Source: Bos javanicus
Taxonomy: Eukaryota > Chordata > Mammalia > Artiodactyla > Bovidae
Assembly (NCBI RefSeq): GCF_032452875.1
Contig: NC_083882.1
Location: 58,853,614 to 58,917,613 of the forward strand
DNA length: 64,000 nt
Direction of reading: 5' to 3'
Part shown: in pieces, positions 41,881 to 51,145 of the stretch
How positions within the stretch are numbered: the first letter of the stretch is position 1
Layout: every line of letters starts with the position of its first letter
Translations under genes and position numbers: made by a program
Notes under the pieces: model-generated
Told to the model about the DNA's origin: nothing
Databases searched by the model: none
Seen by the model: only the letters and a program-made list of their open reading frames with translations

Positions 41881-43484
41881 AACTACAGAACCAAGTTATG
41901 AGAAGGAGCCTAAAGAAGGAGGGAGATAGGGAGCCAGGGTTAGAAAAGGTATACCTGATGGAGTAGGTTTCAGGAGGGGCTGGGACTGGGGGGGGGGGTG
42001 GCCCAGAGCACAGGTGGAGGGATTAGCCTTGGCCAGGAAGAAGGTTAATAATGAGAGGGATCTGATTTCTGTCCCCAAATGACTGTCATTACATTTCTTT
42101 CAGGGCTATGCACACAGCAAGGCACTAAATATTTCCCAGTGGTTATTACTGAGGTAAGGCCTGGGAAAAACATTTGGAACAAAAAGCAATAGTGAACTTT
42201 CCTCCAAGAGGGCCAGGACCAGTATCTGTGTTTATGTCATAGATAAAACTAAATATGAATTTTTAAAGAAAGAAGTATAATTTTTCACACCATATTAATC
42301 TTCACTATACAATTCTGTGAGAATGAAACAGCTCCAACTGAGGAGAGAAATGAGTTGCTAAAGGTCTCAAGTGATATAACTGATAACTGTGGTAGATTCC
42401 TTGAAACTATCTCGTTGTATTTTTAGAAGTATTTTATTTTTTCTTCATCAAAAGTTATGTTAGAGTTAACAAAGCATGTATTGTTACTTAAACATGGATT
42501 AGCCGTGGATTAAATAATTTGGAGTAGATCAAATTCAACAATACAATTGTTGATGCATTAAGAAGCAGCAATAATGTATCAGGTTCAGAGGTTGCCATGG
42601 GGACATAGAAATAAATAAGTCCTGACCTTTATCTTCACAGAAATTACATTTTTATTACCCTAAACTCAACTAATTAGAACTTGCTTGCAGTCAGCTTTAA
42701 GGAGACAGAAGGCAAATAAGATGTCATCTTGAGGATTCTGCATTTTCACAGCATTAGGGCATCTCCTGGGGTTAGTCCACATTGAACCCAGTTTTCCGCA
42801 CAGCAGCTGACATTTTTCATTTCTGTGATGGCCCAGGGCTCCCCTATAATCCTCTCAGGATGCACTGGTGGGCACAACTCCCCATCCCGCTTTGGAGATT
42901 TGAAATGTGTGTATAAATAACAGAAACACACAAAACAGCGGAAACATCTGTGTGTCTCCTCTAGAAGCCACGTGTGTGGAGTGGCCCAGGAGTTATCTCA
43001 GCACCCTTGCTTCTATGCACTGGAGGATCTGTTTCTGATTTGGACTGTGGACAGGAAGTAACTTGTATGGCCTGAGGGAATTTACATGTTCTTTTCCAAT
43101 TCTTCCCATGACTGCTCTCTTCTTCCTCTCTGCCCCCTCAAGTCCCATTAGAGAGAACAGAAAGCTGCAGCATGCTGCATGGCCAGCATTTTGCAGAGCA
43201 GGATGAAAGGAAAGGAAGCAAGACTTACTAGACTGTGTATTAGTGGATAAAGACTAAATAGAAATCAAAGATGTACCTTAAGCACAAACTTTTAGGCAAA
43301 TGTATCAGCAAAGATCAAGACTCAGTGGAAAGATTCTGGAAGAAACAGCAGACATCACAGCACCAGTGATACAGAATTCCTGAAGGCAAACAAAGACTGT
43401 CCCAGATAAGGGGCTGGTGGTAACCAACAATTTCCTAATAATTAAAGAGAACATTTGTCCAATACTGACAATGTGACTAAATTA
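41881..43484. other. Unannotated sequence with a poly-G run
   Basis: A run of ten or eleven G lies at about 41,988-41,998. No repeat or exon is recognised in the other 1.6 kb. Confidence 0.4.
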
Positions 43485-43835
43485 GTGCCCTACATATTCA
43501 ATCCATACTTACTTACTCTAACTTGAACCAATACAATCCTTTGAGATCACTATTGTTATTATCTTAATTGTATTGATAAAGACAGTGTTTGTGCACAGTA
43601 GCTAAGTCGTGTCCAACTCCTTGTGACCCCCTGCCATACTATAGCCTGCCAGGCTCCTCTGTCCATGGGATTTTCCAGCCAAGAATACTGGAGTGGATTG
43701 CCATTTCCTCCTAAAGGGAATATTTCCAACCCAGGGATAGAACCCACATCTCCTGAGTCTCCTGGATTTAAGTAACTGCTCAAGATTCCACAGCCAGAAC
43801 TCTAACACATGTCTGTTTAACTCACTTTGCTCATG
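43485..43835 (-). mobile_element. MIR SINE split by a BovA
   Basis: tagtgccctacatattcaat, ttgagatcactattgttatt and attgataaa lie before the SINE. atttaagtaactgctcaag and ccacagccagaactctaac lie after it. Confidence 0.6.
43583..43765 (-). mobile_element. BovA SINE
   Basis: gtagctaagtcgtgtccaac, actatagcctgccaggctcc, gaatactggagtggattgcc and ccagggatagaacccacatc. The reversed head stops at cctgagtctcctgg, so the tRNA-like end is missing. Confidence 0.9.
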
Positions 43836-43953
43836 ACCACTAAGCCTCACTACTTCCTTAGCAGGGAAGAACAAGAAGCTGATAGCAGAATCCACCATCA
43901 AGTCTTTATGATCTGTTGTGTGTAACTATTTATAGTACACTATATACAGTTTC

Positions 43954-44387
43954 GGAGAAGGCAATGGCAACCCACTCCAGTTTTCCTGCCGGAAAATCCC
44001 ATGGACGGTGGAGCCTGGTAGGCTGCAGTCCCTGGGGTCACTAGGAGTCAGTCACGACTGAGCGACTTCACTTTCACTTTTCACTTTCATGCATTGGAGA
44101 AGGAAATGGCAACCCACTCCAGTGTTCTTGCCTGGAGAATCCCAGGGACCGGGGAGCCTGGTGGGCTGCTGTCTATGGGGTCGCACAGAGTTGGACACGA
44201 CTAAAGCGACTTAGCAGCAGCATATACAGTTGGGTGGAGAAGGAAATGGCAACCCACTCCAGTGTTCTTGCCTGGAGAATCCCAGGGATCGGGGAGCCTG
44301 GTGGGGTGCCATCTATGGGGTTGCACAGAGCTGGACATGACTGAAGCAACTTAGCAGCAGCAGCAGCAGCAGCATATACAGTCGGGA
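43954..44387 (+). mobile_element. BovA trimer (BovA2 plus duplicated right monomer)
   Basis: Left monomer 43,954-44,090 and right monomer 44,096-44,221 make a BovA2. A third monomer (44,236-44,373) is close to a copy of the right one. atatacagt occurs at 43,942-43,950, about 44,222-44,230 and about 44,374-44,382. The third copy together with its flank repeats with a 140-bp period. The terminal agc tail is longer in the last monomer. Confidence 0.95.
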
Positions 44388-44469
44388 GTCATGCAGTATG
44401 GTTTGTATTCCATACAGTGCATTTACTTACTAATAAAAAAGCCCTTTGTCTTTTCATAAACTATAACTG

Positions 44470-44740
44470 CAAAACAGTATCTGCAATACTCTTGGAGATA
44501 AAAGACAAAAATTTCAACAAATAACTGGAAATGGTAAAAATCAGGACATCGCCTATGTGCAAGAGTATCAACTAGAAATGCTAGAACTGAAAAATGCAAT
44601 AAAAAAATTAAAGACCCCAAAGGTATGATTTAGCATCAATGAAAGGATGGAAGATAAGGGAGAAACATGCTTAAACATATAAGTTTAGTATGCATTTAAT
44701 TGGAGTCCTAGAAAAAGAGGAGAGAGAGAAAAGGCAGGGG
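44470..44740 (+). mobile_element. Old L1 (L1M-type) internal fragment
   Basis: actagaaatgctagaactga, aaaatgcaataaaaaaatta, gcatttaattggagtcctag and aaaagaggagagagagaaaa follow an ancient L1 internal region in order. It appears to continue beyond younger insertions at about 46,090. Confidence 0.6.
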
Positions 44741-45119
44741 CTATCAGTTATTTCATTGTTGCTGAGATACATTTTTTTTTCATATTTTATCTTTTCTGAA
44801 ATCAGCATGTGTTTTACTTTTATTGGAGCTGGACAGTGGTTATCAATTATCATTGCCTGTGCATGTGAGTATCAAGTGAAAACATCAGACTTTCAGAACA
44901 GGGGTCAGTGGCATGGCAGACAATTTCAAAGACAATAGTGGAGCACACTTACCACCTACTAGGAAACAAAGTATTTATGGAGGAGGGGTGAAGGAGATGG
45001 ATCAGACATGTTTAACAACATTTCCAAGGACAAGTCAGTAGGATGTTGTTTCTACATAATTTCAAAGCCAGTCACTGACAGCTTTTATTTCCTTTATGGA
45101 ATCTTTGAGGAAATGCTAT
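44741..45119. other. Unannotated sequence
   Basis: A short open frame (82 codons from 44,690) overlaps the L1 edge. Otherwise nothing is recognised. Confidence 0.35.
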
Positions 45120-45412
45120 ATACAGAATATTCATTGGAAGGACTGATGTGAAGCTGAAGCTCCAATACTTTGGCTACCTGATGTGAAAAGCCAACTCATT
45201 GGAAAAGACCCTAATGCTGGGAAAGATTGAAGGCAGGGGAAAAGGGGACAACAGAGGATGAAATGGTTGGACAGAATCACCGATTCAATGGACATGAGTT
45301 TGAGCTAACTCTGGCAGATAGTGAAGGACAGGGAAGCCTGGTGTGCTGCAGTCCACGGGGTTACAAAGAGTTGGACACAACTGAGCGACCAAACAACAAC
45401 GACGACGTACAT
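45120..45412 (+). mobile_element. BovB LINE 3' end
   Basis: tattcattggaaggactgat, gaagctgaagctccaatact, gaaaagaccctaatgctggg, aaagattgaaggcaggggaa and gagttggacacaactgagcg, ending in an aacaacgacgacg tail. Sense orientation, 5'-truncated. Confidence 0.92.
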
Positions 45413-45510
45413 AGACAGCTAAAAAGTAATCCAAAAGACTTGGATTCTTCATGGCAAGAAGAATAGCTGTGTAGGTAATTTCGTCTGCTTTTATTGTCCC
45501 TGTTGGGTAG

Positions 45511-45915
45511 TATGATGGTTAATTATGTGTTCACTTGGCTAAACAACAACGCTCAGATATAGGTCAGACGTTATTCTGGATGTTTCTGTAAGCTGTTTTT
45601 GGACAAGATTTACATTTAAATCGGTGGACTAGGAGTAAAGGAGATTGCCCTCCACAGTGAGGGTAGGCAACCCATTGAAGGTTTGAATAGAACAAAAAGG
45701 CTGGCCTCCCTTAAGCAAGAAGGAATTCTCTAACAGACCGCTTTAGGATTCTAACTGTAACTCTCCAGAGTCTGCACCTTGCCAGGCTTCCCCAGCAGAT
45801 TTTGGACTCAGGAAGCCTCCACTAACACATAAGCAAATTCCTAAAGTAAATCTCTGTCTATAAATATTCACAGCCTGTTGTTTCTGTTTCTCTGGAGAAC
45901 CCTGACTAATACAGG
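45511..45915 (-). mobile_element. Ancient LTR (ERVL/MLT2-like), family unsure
   Basis: gatggttaattatgtgttca, cttggctaaacaacaacgct, aaatcggtggactaggagta, gtttgaatagaacaaaaagg, ttggactcaggaagcc and tctgtttctctggagaaccc with a tgactaatac end. I believe this is a MLT2-type LTR in antisense. Only the LTR is seen. Confidence 0.55.
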
Positions 45916-46089
45916 TATGAACACTGATATATAACACAATTTTGTCTACAAAAAAGAACTTCTACAACAAGCATGAGATAAAAATTTTAAATGACAAGGG
46001 TATATATCAGAGTTTAGTTGAGCATGGGTTTATTTTTCCTATTCTTGGTTACATAAGTTATAACTGATGGTGTCATGAACACGATGAAA

Positions 46090-46312
46090 TATAATAGTTA
46101 AAGAGAACATTTAAAAAAAATCATCCTTGAAAATTTTCCTCACTAATAAAATGCACAGATTCAAGCTGTCCAAGCACTTCCATGTACGACTGAGAAATAA
46201 AAAGGAAAAGGAAAACACTACACTCACATATAGGAAATTTGTAGAAAGCTAAAGTTAAAGAGAAAATCTTAACAGCATCCAGAAAAAAAGATTATTTTTA
46301 AAAGGAGGTTCA
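46090..46312 (+). mobile_element. Old L1 (L1M-type) internal fragment, continued
   Basis: ccttgaaaattttcctcact, gcacagattcaagctgtcc and gttaaagagaaaatcttaac with agcatccag follow the part of ancient L1 that would come after 44,740. Confidence 0.55.
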
Positions 46313-46428
46313 AAAGGGAGGGGATATATGTATACCTATGTTTGATTCATGTTGAGGTTTGACAGAAAACAACAAAATTCTGTAAAGCAATTATCCTTCA
46401 ATTAAAAAATAAATTAAAAAAAGAGCAG
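46313..46428 (+). mobile_element. L1-BT 3' end inserted in older L1
   Basis: ggggatatatgtatacctat, gattcatgttgaggtttgac, agaaaacaacaaaattctgt and aaagcaattatccttcaatt with an A-rich tail. This is a 5'-truncated young L1 in sense orientation. Confidence 0.9.
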
Positions 46429-46600
46429 CGGTAGGATTGACATTGACTTTTTATGAACTAAAGTTGAAACCAACAAAATGAAGTCATTAATGTACATAAA
46501 GTAGACACTTAGCAACCGAGAATTCTCTAACCAGTTAATACTCATCGAGAATAAAGTGAAACGGGCAAAGTCGATCAAGAGGTAAAAGCTTCCAGTTATA
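46429..46600 (+). mobile_element. Old L1 (L1M-type) internal fragment, continued
   Basis: gattgacattgactttttat and gcaaccgagaattctctaac with ccagttaatactcatcgaga and aataaagtgaa continue the same L1 after the young L1. Confidence 0.5.
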
Positions 46601-46636
46601 AGATTAAAAAGTTCTGGAGCAATGTTGTGTATAGTA

Positions 46637-46759
46637 TCTGGAGAAGGAAATGGCAATCCACTCCAATATTCTTGCCTGAAGAATTCCATGGGTGGAGGAG
46701 CCTGGCAGGCTACAGGGGTCGTAAAGAGTTGGAAATGACTGAGCTACTAACACACACAA
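46637..46759 (+). mobile_element. Bov-tA/BovA SINE, 3' part
   Basis: ggagaaggaaatggcaatcc, actccaatattcttgcctga, ggtggaggagcctggcaggc and gttggaaatgactgagctac, with a ca tail. tgtatagta is repeated at 46,628-46,636 and 46,760-46,768. Confidence 0.93.
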
Positions 46760-46786
46760 TGTATAGTACCGTAACTACAGTTAACA

Positions 46787-46788
<2 letters not shown>

Positions 46789-46825
<37 letters not shown>

Positions 46826-47033
46826 CTCAGTTGTGTCTGACTCTGCAACTCCACAAACGGACTGTGGCCTCCCAGGCTTCCCTGTCCATGGAGTTTTCCT
46901 GGTCAAAATATTGGAGTCAGTTGCCATTTCCTACTCCAGGGGAATTTTCCCAACCCGGGAATCAAACCTGTTCCCTTCTGTCTCCTGCACTGGCAGGAGG
47001 GTTCTTTACCACCGTGTCACCTGGGAAGCCCAT
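46789..47033 (-). mobile_element. BovA/Bov-tA SINE with (GT)n tail
   Basis: A (gt)n of about 17 units (46,789-46,822) is the antisense tail. Then acgctcagttgtgtctgact, ggcttccctgtccatggagt, ttgccatttcctactccagg and the reversed head tgtcacctgggaagcc. Target duplication agttaacaat (46,779-46,788) and agtcaacaat (47,034-47,043). The 144- and 129-codon frames here are SINE readthrough. Confidence 0.95.
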
Positions 47034-47262
47034 AGTCAACAATATTGTAATGCACATTTGAAAATTGCTAAGACAGTAGATCTTAAAAGTACTCATCATG
47101 AGAAAAAAAATAACTGTGTGGTGATGGAGGTTATGCAAATATATATATATACACATACATATATTTCACTATATAAATAAAACCATTATGCTGTACGTCT
47201 AAAGTACTACAATGTTATATGTTAATTATATCTCCATTTAATTTAAAAAAGAATAAAAGTGA

Positions 47263-47740
47263 AATAAGACAGTCCCAAGTAAATAAAAACTCTTAGAATT
47301 CACAAAAGGAACTGGACTAAAGGGGAGTTCTCAGGTCAAAAGAAGAGTCTGACAAAGGATGAAAATCAACCAAAATGTAAAATAATGTGAATACATTCAA
47401 GTAAACATTGTATACAATATAATTTTGTTTGCAAGTTAACATATAGGACAAATTCATATATAAAACAAAAGCATGTAAGTCAAGTGAGGGTAAAAAGAGG
47501 TTGTGGTGATCTTTGTTTTGTCTAAGAAGAGGTGAAAAAAACCAAGTTTTTAGACTTTAGTAAGTCTGTGATGCATGCTGTAATTTTTGGTGTCATCACT
47601 AATAGTAAAATAATCCATACTTTCAAACTAAGAGAGGAAAATGTGATAAATACAGTCTAATAGAAGGCAACCATGAGGGAAAAAGGAAGTATAGAACAAG
47701 CAAGACAAAGAGAAGGCAATATTAGATTGATCCATATGAA
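47263..47740 (+). mobile_element. Old L1 (L1M-type) internal fragment, resumed
   Basis: aagtaaataaaaactcttag, aattcacaaaaggaactgga and ctaaaggggagttctcaggt match what follows the tail of 46,600 in ancient L1. The remaining part to 47,740 is too diverged to place base by base. Confidence 0.45.
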
Positions 47741-47810
47741 ATTCTTGGTTTGTAGGAAAAAGTATTCAAATGCTGGTGATTTCATATAGCTCAACCTATA
47801 TGACATGTTT

Positions 47811-48081
47811 GTGAAAGTTGCTCAGTCATGTCCGACTCTGCGGCCAGAATACTGGAGTGAGTAGCTGTTGCCTTCTCCAGGGGACCTTTCCAACCCAGGG
47901 ACTGAACCCAAGTCTCCCACATTGCAGAGGATTCTTTGCCAGCTGAGCCACAAGGGAAGCCTGCGAATATTGGAGTGGGTAGTCTATCCCTTCTTTAGGG
48001 AATCTTCCCAACCCAGGAATTAAACCATGGTCTCTTACATTGTAGGAGGATTCTTTACCAACTGAGTTAGCAGGGAAGTCT
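47811..48081 (-). mobile_element. BovA2-type dimer, left unit deleted
   Basis: First unit: gttgctcagtcatgtccgac jumps to ctgcggccagaatactggag, so the middle is lost, then ccttctccaggggacctttc and ccagctgagccacaagggaag. A second unit fragment repeats gggtagtctatcccttcttt, aacccaggaattaaaccatg and a tgagttagcagggaagtc head. Confidence 0.85.
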
Positions 48082-49325
48082 AAAGCAGCGTAACTCTACT
48101 GCCGTGACTCTGAACAGTACGCCAACCAAGAACTTCCAGATGTTCAAGCTGGATTTAGAAATGGCAGAGGAACCAGAGATCAAATTGCGCACATCCATTG
48201 GATCATAGAAAAAGCAAGAGAGTTCCAGAAAAACATCTACTTTTGCTTTATTGACTATGCCAAAGCCTTTGACTGTGTGGGTCACAACTAACTGTGGAAA
48301 ATTCTTCAAGAGATGGGAATACCAGACCACCTGACCTGCCTCCTGAGAAATCTGTTTGCAGGTTAAGAAGCAACCGGACGTGGAACAACAGACTGGTTCC
48401 ATATTTGGAGGAGTACGTCAAGGCTGTATATTGTCACCCTGCTTATTTAACTTATATGCAGACTACATCATGTGAAATGCTGGGCTGGATGAAGCACAAG
48501 CTGGAATAAAGATTGTTTCTGGGAGAAATATCAATAACCTCAGATACACAGATGACACAACTTTGCTTTTCTCTTAGGCAAAAAGCAAAGAAGAACTAAA
48601 GAGCCTCTTGATGAAGGTGAAAGAGGAGCGTGAAAAGGTTTGCTTAAAACTCAACAATCAAAAAACTAAGATCACTGTATCCAGTCCCATCACTTCATGG
48701 GAAATAGATGGGGAAACAATGCAAACAGTGACAGACTTTATTTTCTTGGGCTCCAAAATCACTGCAGATGGGGACTGCAGCCATGTAATGAAAAGACGCT
48801 TACTCCTTGGAAGAAAAGCTATGTCCAACCTAGGCAGCATATTAAAAAGCAGAGACATTATTTTGCCAACAAAGGTCTGTTTAGTCAAAGCTATGGTTTT
48901 TCCAGTGGTCATGTGTGGATGTGAGAACTGGACTGTAAAGCAAGCTGAGAGCTGAAGAATTGATGCTTTCGGACTGTGGTGTTGGAGAAGATTCTTGAGA
49001 GTCTCTTGGACTGCAAGGAGATCCAGCCAGTCCATTCTAAAGGAAATCAGTCCTGAATATTCATTGGAAGATCTGATGCTGAAGCTGAAACTCTACTACT
49101 TTGGCCACCTGATTGGAAGAGCTGACTCATTGGAAAAGACTCTGATGCTGGGAAAGATTGAAGGCAGGAGAAGGGGATGACAGAGGATGAGATGGTTGGA
49201 TGGCTTCATTGACTCGATGGATATGAGTTTGAGCAAGCTCCAGGAGTTGGTGATAGACAGGGAAGCCTGGCATGCTGCAGTCCATGGGGTCTCAAAGAGT
49301 CGGACATGACTGAGCAACTGAACTA
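48082..49325 (+). pseudogene. BovB LINE with broken reverse-transcriptase ORF
   Basis: About 1.24 kb of sense BovB, the longest in the window. The 5' part encodes the reverse-transcriptase motif FIDYAKAFD (about 48,250-48,280, carrying the first catalytic aspartate) but meets a TAA soon after. The box normally YADD reads YTDD (about 48,545-48,556), and a further TAG follows it. One clean frame remains at 48,608-48,955 (115 codons, ending CGCENWTVKQAES), which is the C-terminal part of the BovB ORF2. The 3' end runs to gagcaactgaactataac with no clear A-tail. Full BovB is about 3.2 kb, so the 5' two thirds are missing. It is not functional. Confidence 0.95.
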
Positions 49326-49369
49326 TAACTGTACTATATGACACATTTATACTCAAATATATAGGAAAA

Positions 49370-49558
49370 AGGGTTTCCTAGGTGGCTCAGTGGTAAAGAA
49401 TCCACCTGTCAAGCAGGACACATGGGTTCAATCCCTGGGAACATGGGTTTGAGTAAACTCTGGGAGTTAGTGATAGACAGGGAGGCCTGGTGTGGTGCAG
49501 TCCATGGGGTTGCAAAGAGTTGGACATGACTGAATGACTGGACTGAACGGAACTGAAC
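49370..49558 (+). mobile_element. Bov-tA head joined to a BovB 3' end
   Basis: 49,370-49,440 is a Bov-tA 5' part (tttcctaggtggctcagtgg, aagaatccacctgtcaagca, gggttcaatccctggga). From about 49,441 the sequence becomes the BovB terminus (acatgggtttgagtaaactc, tgggagttagtgatagacag, gttggacatgactgaatgac) instead of the usual Bov-tA core. Confidence 0.85.
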
Positions 49559-50907
49559 AATTTATTGATCATTTATCTTATGATTACTATTATTATTTTA
49601 TTTGAAAATAACTGTTACCAAATGGTTAGCATTACAGTCCCCTTTAAATAACTAGAAAGTTTTAAATAACTAGAAAGCAACCAAGCAGCAACATTTAAAC
49701 AAATCTCACTATAGTACCTTCTTTATGGTGGCTTTCTTGTCTCCTTCAAAGAGGATTGAGAGCTTTTTGATTGTTTCGTATTTTGATTTTACATTTATTC
49801 CCTCTCTGGTCTGAATTCCTCTAAAGCCACCATTTTATTCACATGGCAGTGTTGATGTAAGACATTTATTCATGTATTAATGTCACATTTAGCGATTACT
49901 TGCTGGGGGTCACATTCTGTTAAGGGCTAAGAACAAAACTGTAAATAAGCCATACAACCCAGTTGGAGCATTTTGGGGAAAGCTTTTGTCTTTTTGAAAA
50001 AGAGATATATCTGGGTAAAACCTTCCACTTTCTTTTTCTTCTTGCCTTAAATATACAGAGTGACAAGAAAGACCAAGAGGATTGCAGAGAAAACTTTACT
50101 GAGTATTGCTGAGCTACTGAACAAACACTGGCAATTAGTTATCTCGATTTCTAATATGTCAGCTCTCACTTCTTAAACTATTATAGTTGAGTATTCTTTT
50201 CCTTGCAACTGAAGGCATTTTTGACTCACACAACATATGCAATCAATCAGGAAATGGATTGATGTTTCCCAGTCATGTTATTAAGTACTTGTAACAATAG
50301 TTAATGATAACGCACAAAATTTTACATTAAGTATAAGTGGTAAAACGGGAGCAAAAGACGCAGCCTTATTGCTTGCAAAAAGAGAACTGAAACTAATGGT
50401 CCAAAGTTTCAGTGGGTCAGATTTGGATTCTACATAAATTAGAACTTTCTAATACAGTGTAGCATTAATGGAGTGTGCTATCTTGCAAAGAGATTAATTT
50501 CCGATCCATTAAACTTTTCAGGAAGAGGTAATAATACCAGAGAAAGAATTCCAGAACTGCGTGGAAGGACAGATGAGAAGCTACTAATATTCCTTCTTAC
50601 TCCAAGGTTCTAATAGCAATCTTCAACAGTGAGTGTCAAAATGAAAAAAGCTTAAAATCACAAATTTAAAAAATGGTTAAATCCCAAATTCAAATAATCA
50701 GAACATCCCATTTCCTCAATTCTGGTTGAAATTATACTGGACAATTAGAGATCATTATAGTTTCATCTGATTCCTACTCATAAAAATGAAACATTTAATT
50801 TACACCTACAAATGTAATTTTTTCTTTCTTCTATGAGTCAATAGACATAGAAAAATGAGACTATAGTACAGAACCTAGACTTCTAAGCATATTGAAGAGC
50901 TAAACTT
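49559..50907. other. Unannotated AT-rich sequence
   Basis: About 1.35 kb with no young repeat. Contains a direct repeat of aataactagaaag at about 49,648-49,675. No exon is recognised. Confidence 0.4.
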
Positions 50908-50920
50908 ACACAGGGTTAAT

Positions 50921-51132
50921 TGCTGCTGTGTTAGTCACTTAGTCGTGTCTGACCTTTTGCAACTGCATGGACTGTAGCCCTGCAGGCTTCTCTGTCCGTG
51001 GGATTCTCCAGGCAAAAATACTGGAGTGGGTAGCCATTCTCTTCTACACGGGATCTTCCCGACCCAGGGATTGAACCCAGGTCTCCTGCATTGTGGGCAG
51101 ATTCTTTGCCATCTGAGCCACCAGGGAAGCCC
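50921..51132 (-). mobile_element. BovA/Bov-tA SINE
   Basis: ttagtcacttagtcgtgtct, ggactgtagccctgcaggct, aaaatactggagtgggtagc, cccagggattgaacccaggt and the reversed head atctgagccaccagggaagc. acacagggttaat is duplicated exactly (50,908-50,920 and 51,133-51,145). Confidence 0.97.
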
Positions 51133-51145
51133 ACACAGGGTTAAT

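Larger units (their letters stand above)
46601..47262 (+). mobile_element. Older L1 3' untranslated end, split by two SINEs
   Basis: tatagtaccgtaactacagt and taacaat lie on the left. After the SINEs come attgtaatgcacatttgaaa, attgctaagacagtagatct, taaaagtactcatcatgag, ctgtgtggtgatggaggtta and caatgttatatgttaattat. This is an L1MA/L1MB-like terminus. Confidence 0.7.

Noticed and set aside
46627..47180. Open frames of 144 and 129 codons, plus strand
   Set aside because: They run through SINE sequence and a (GT)n repeat (giving CVCVCV). They are repeat readthrough.
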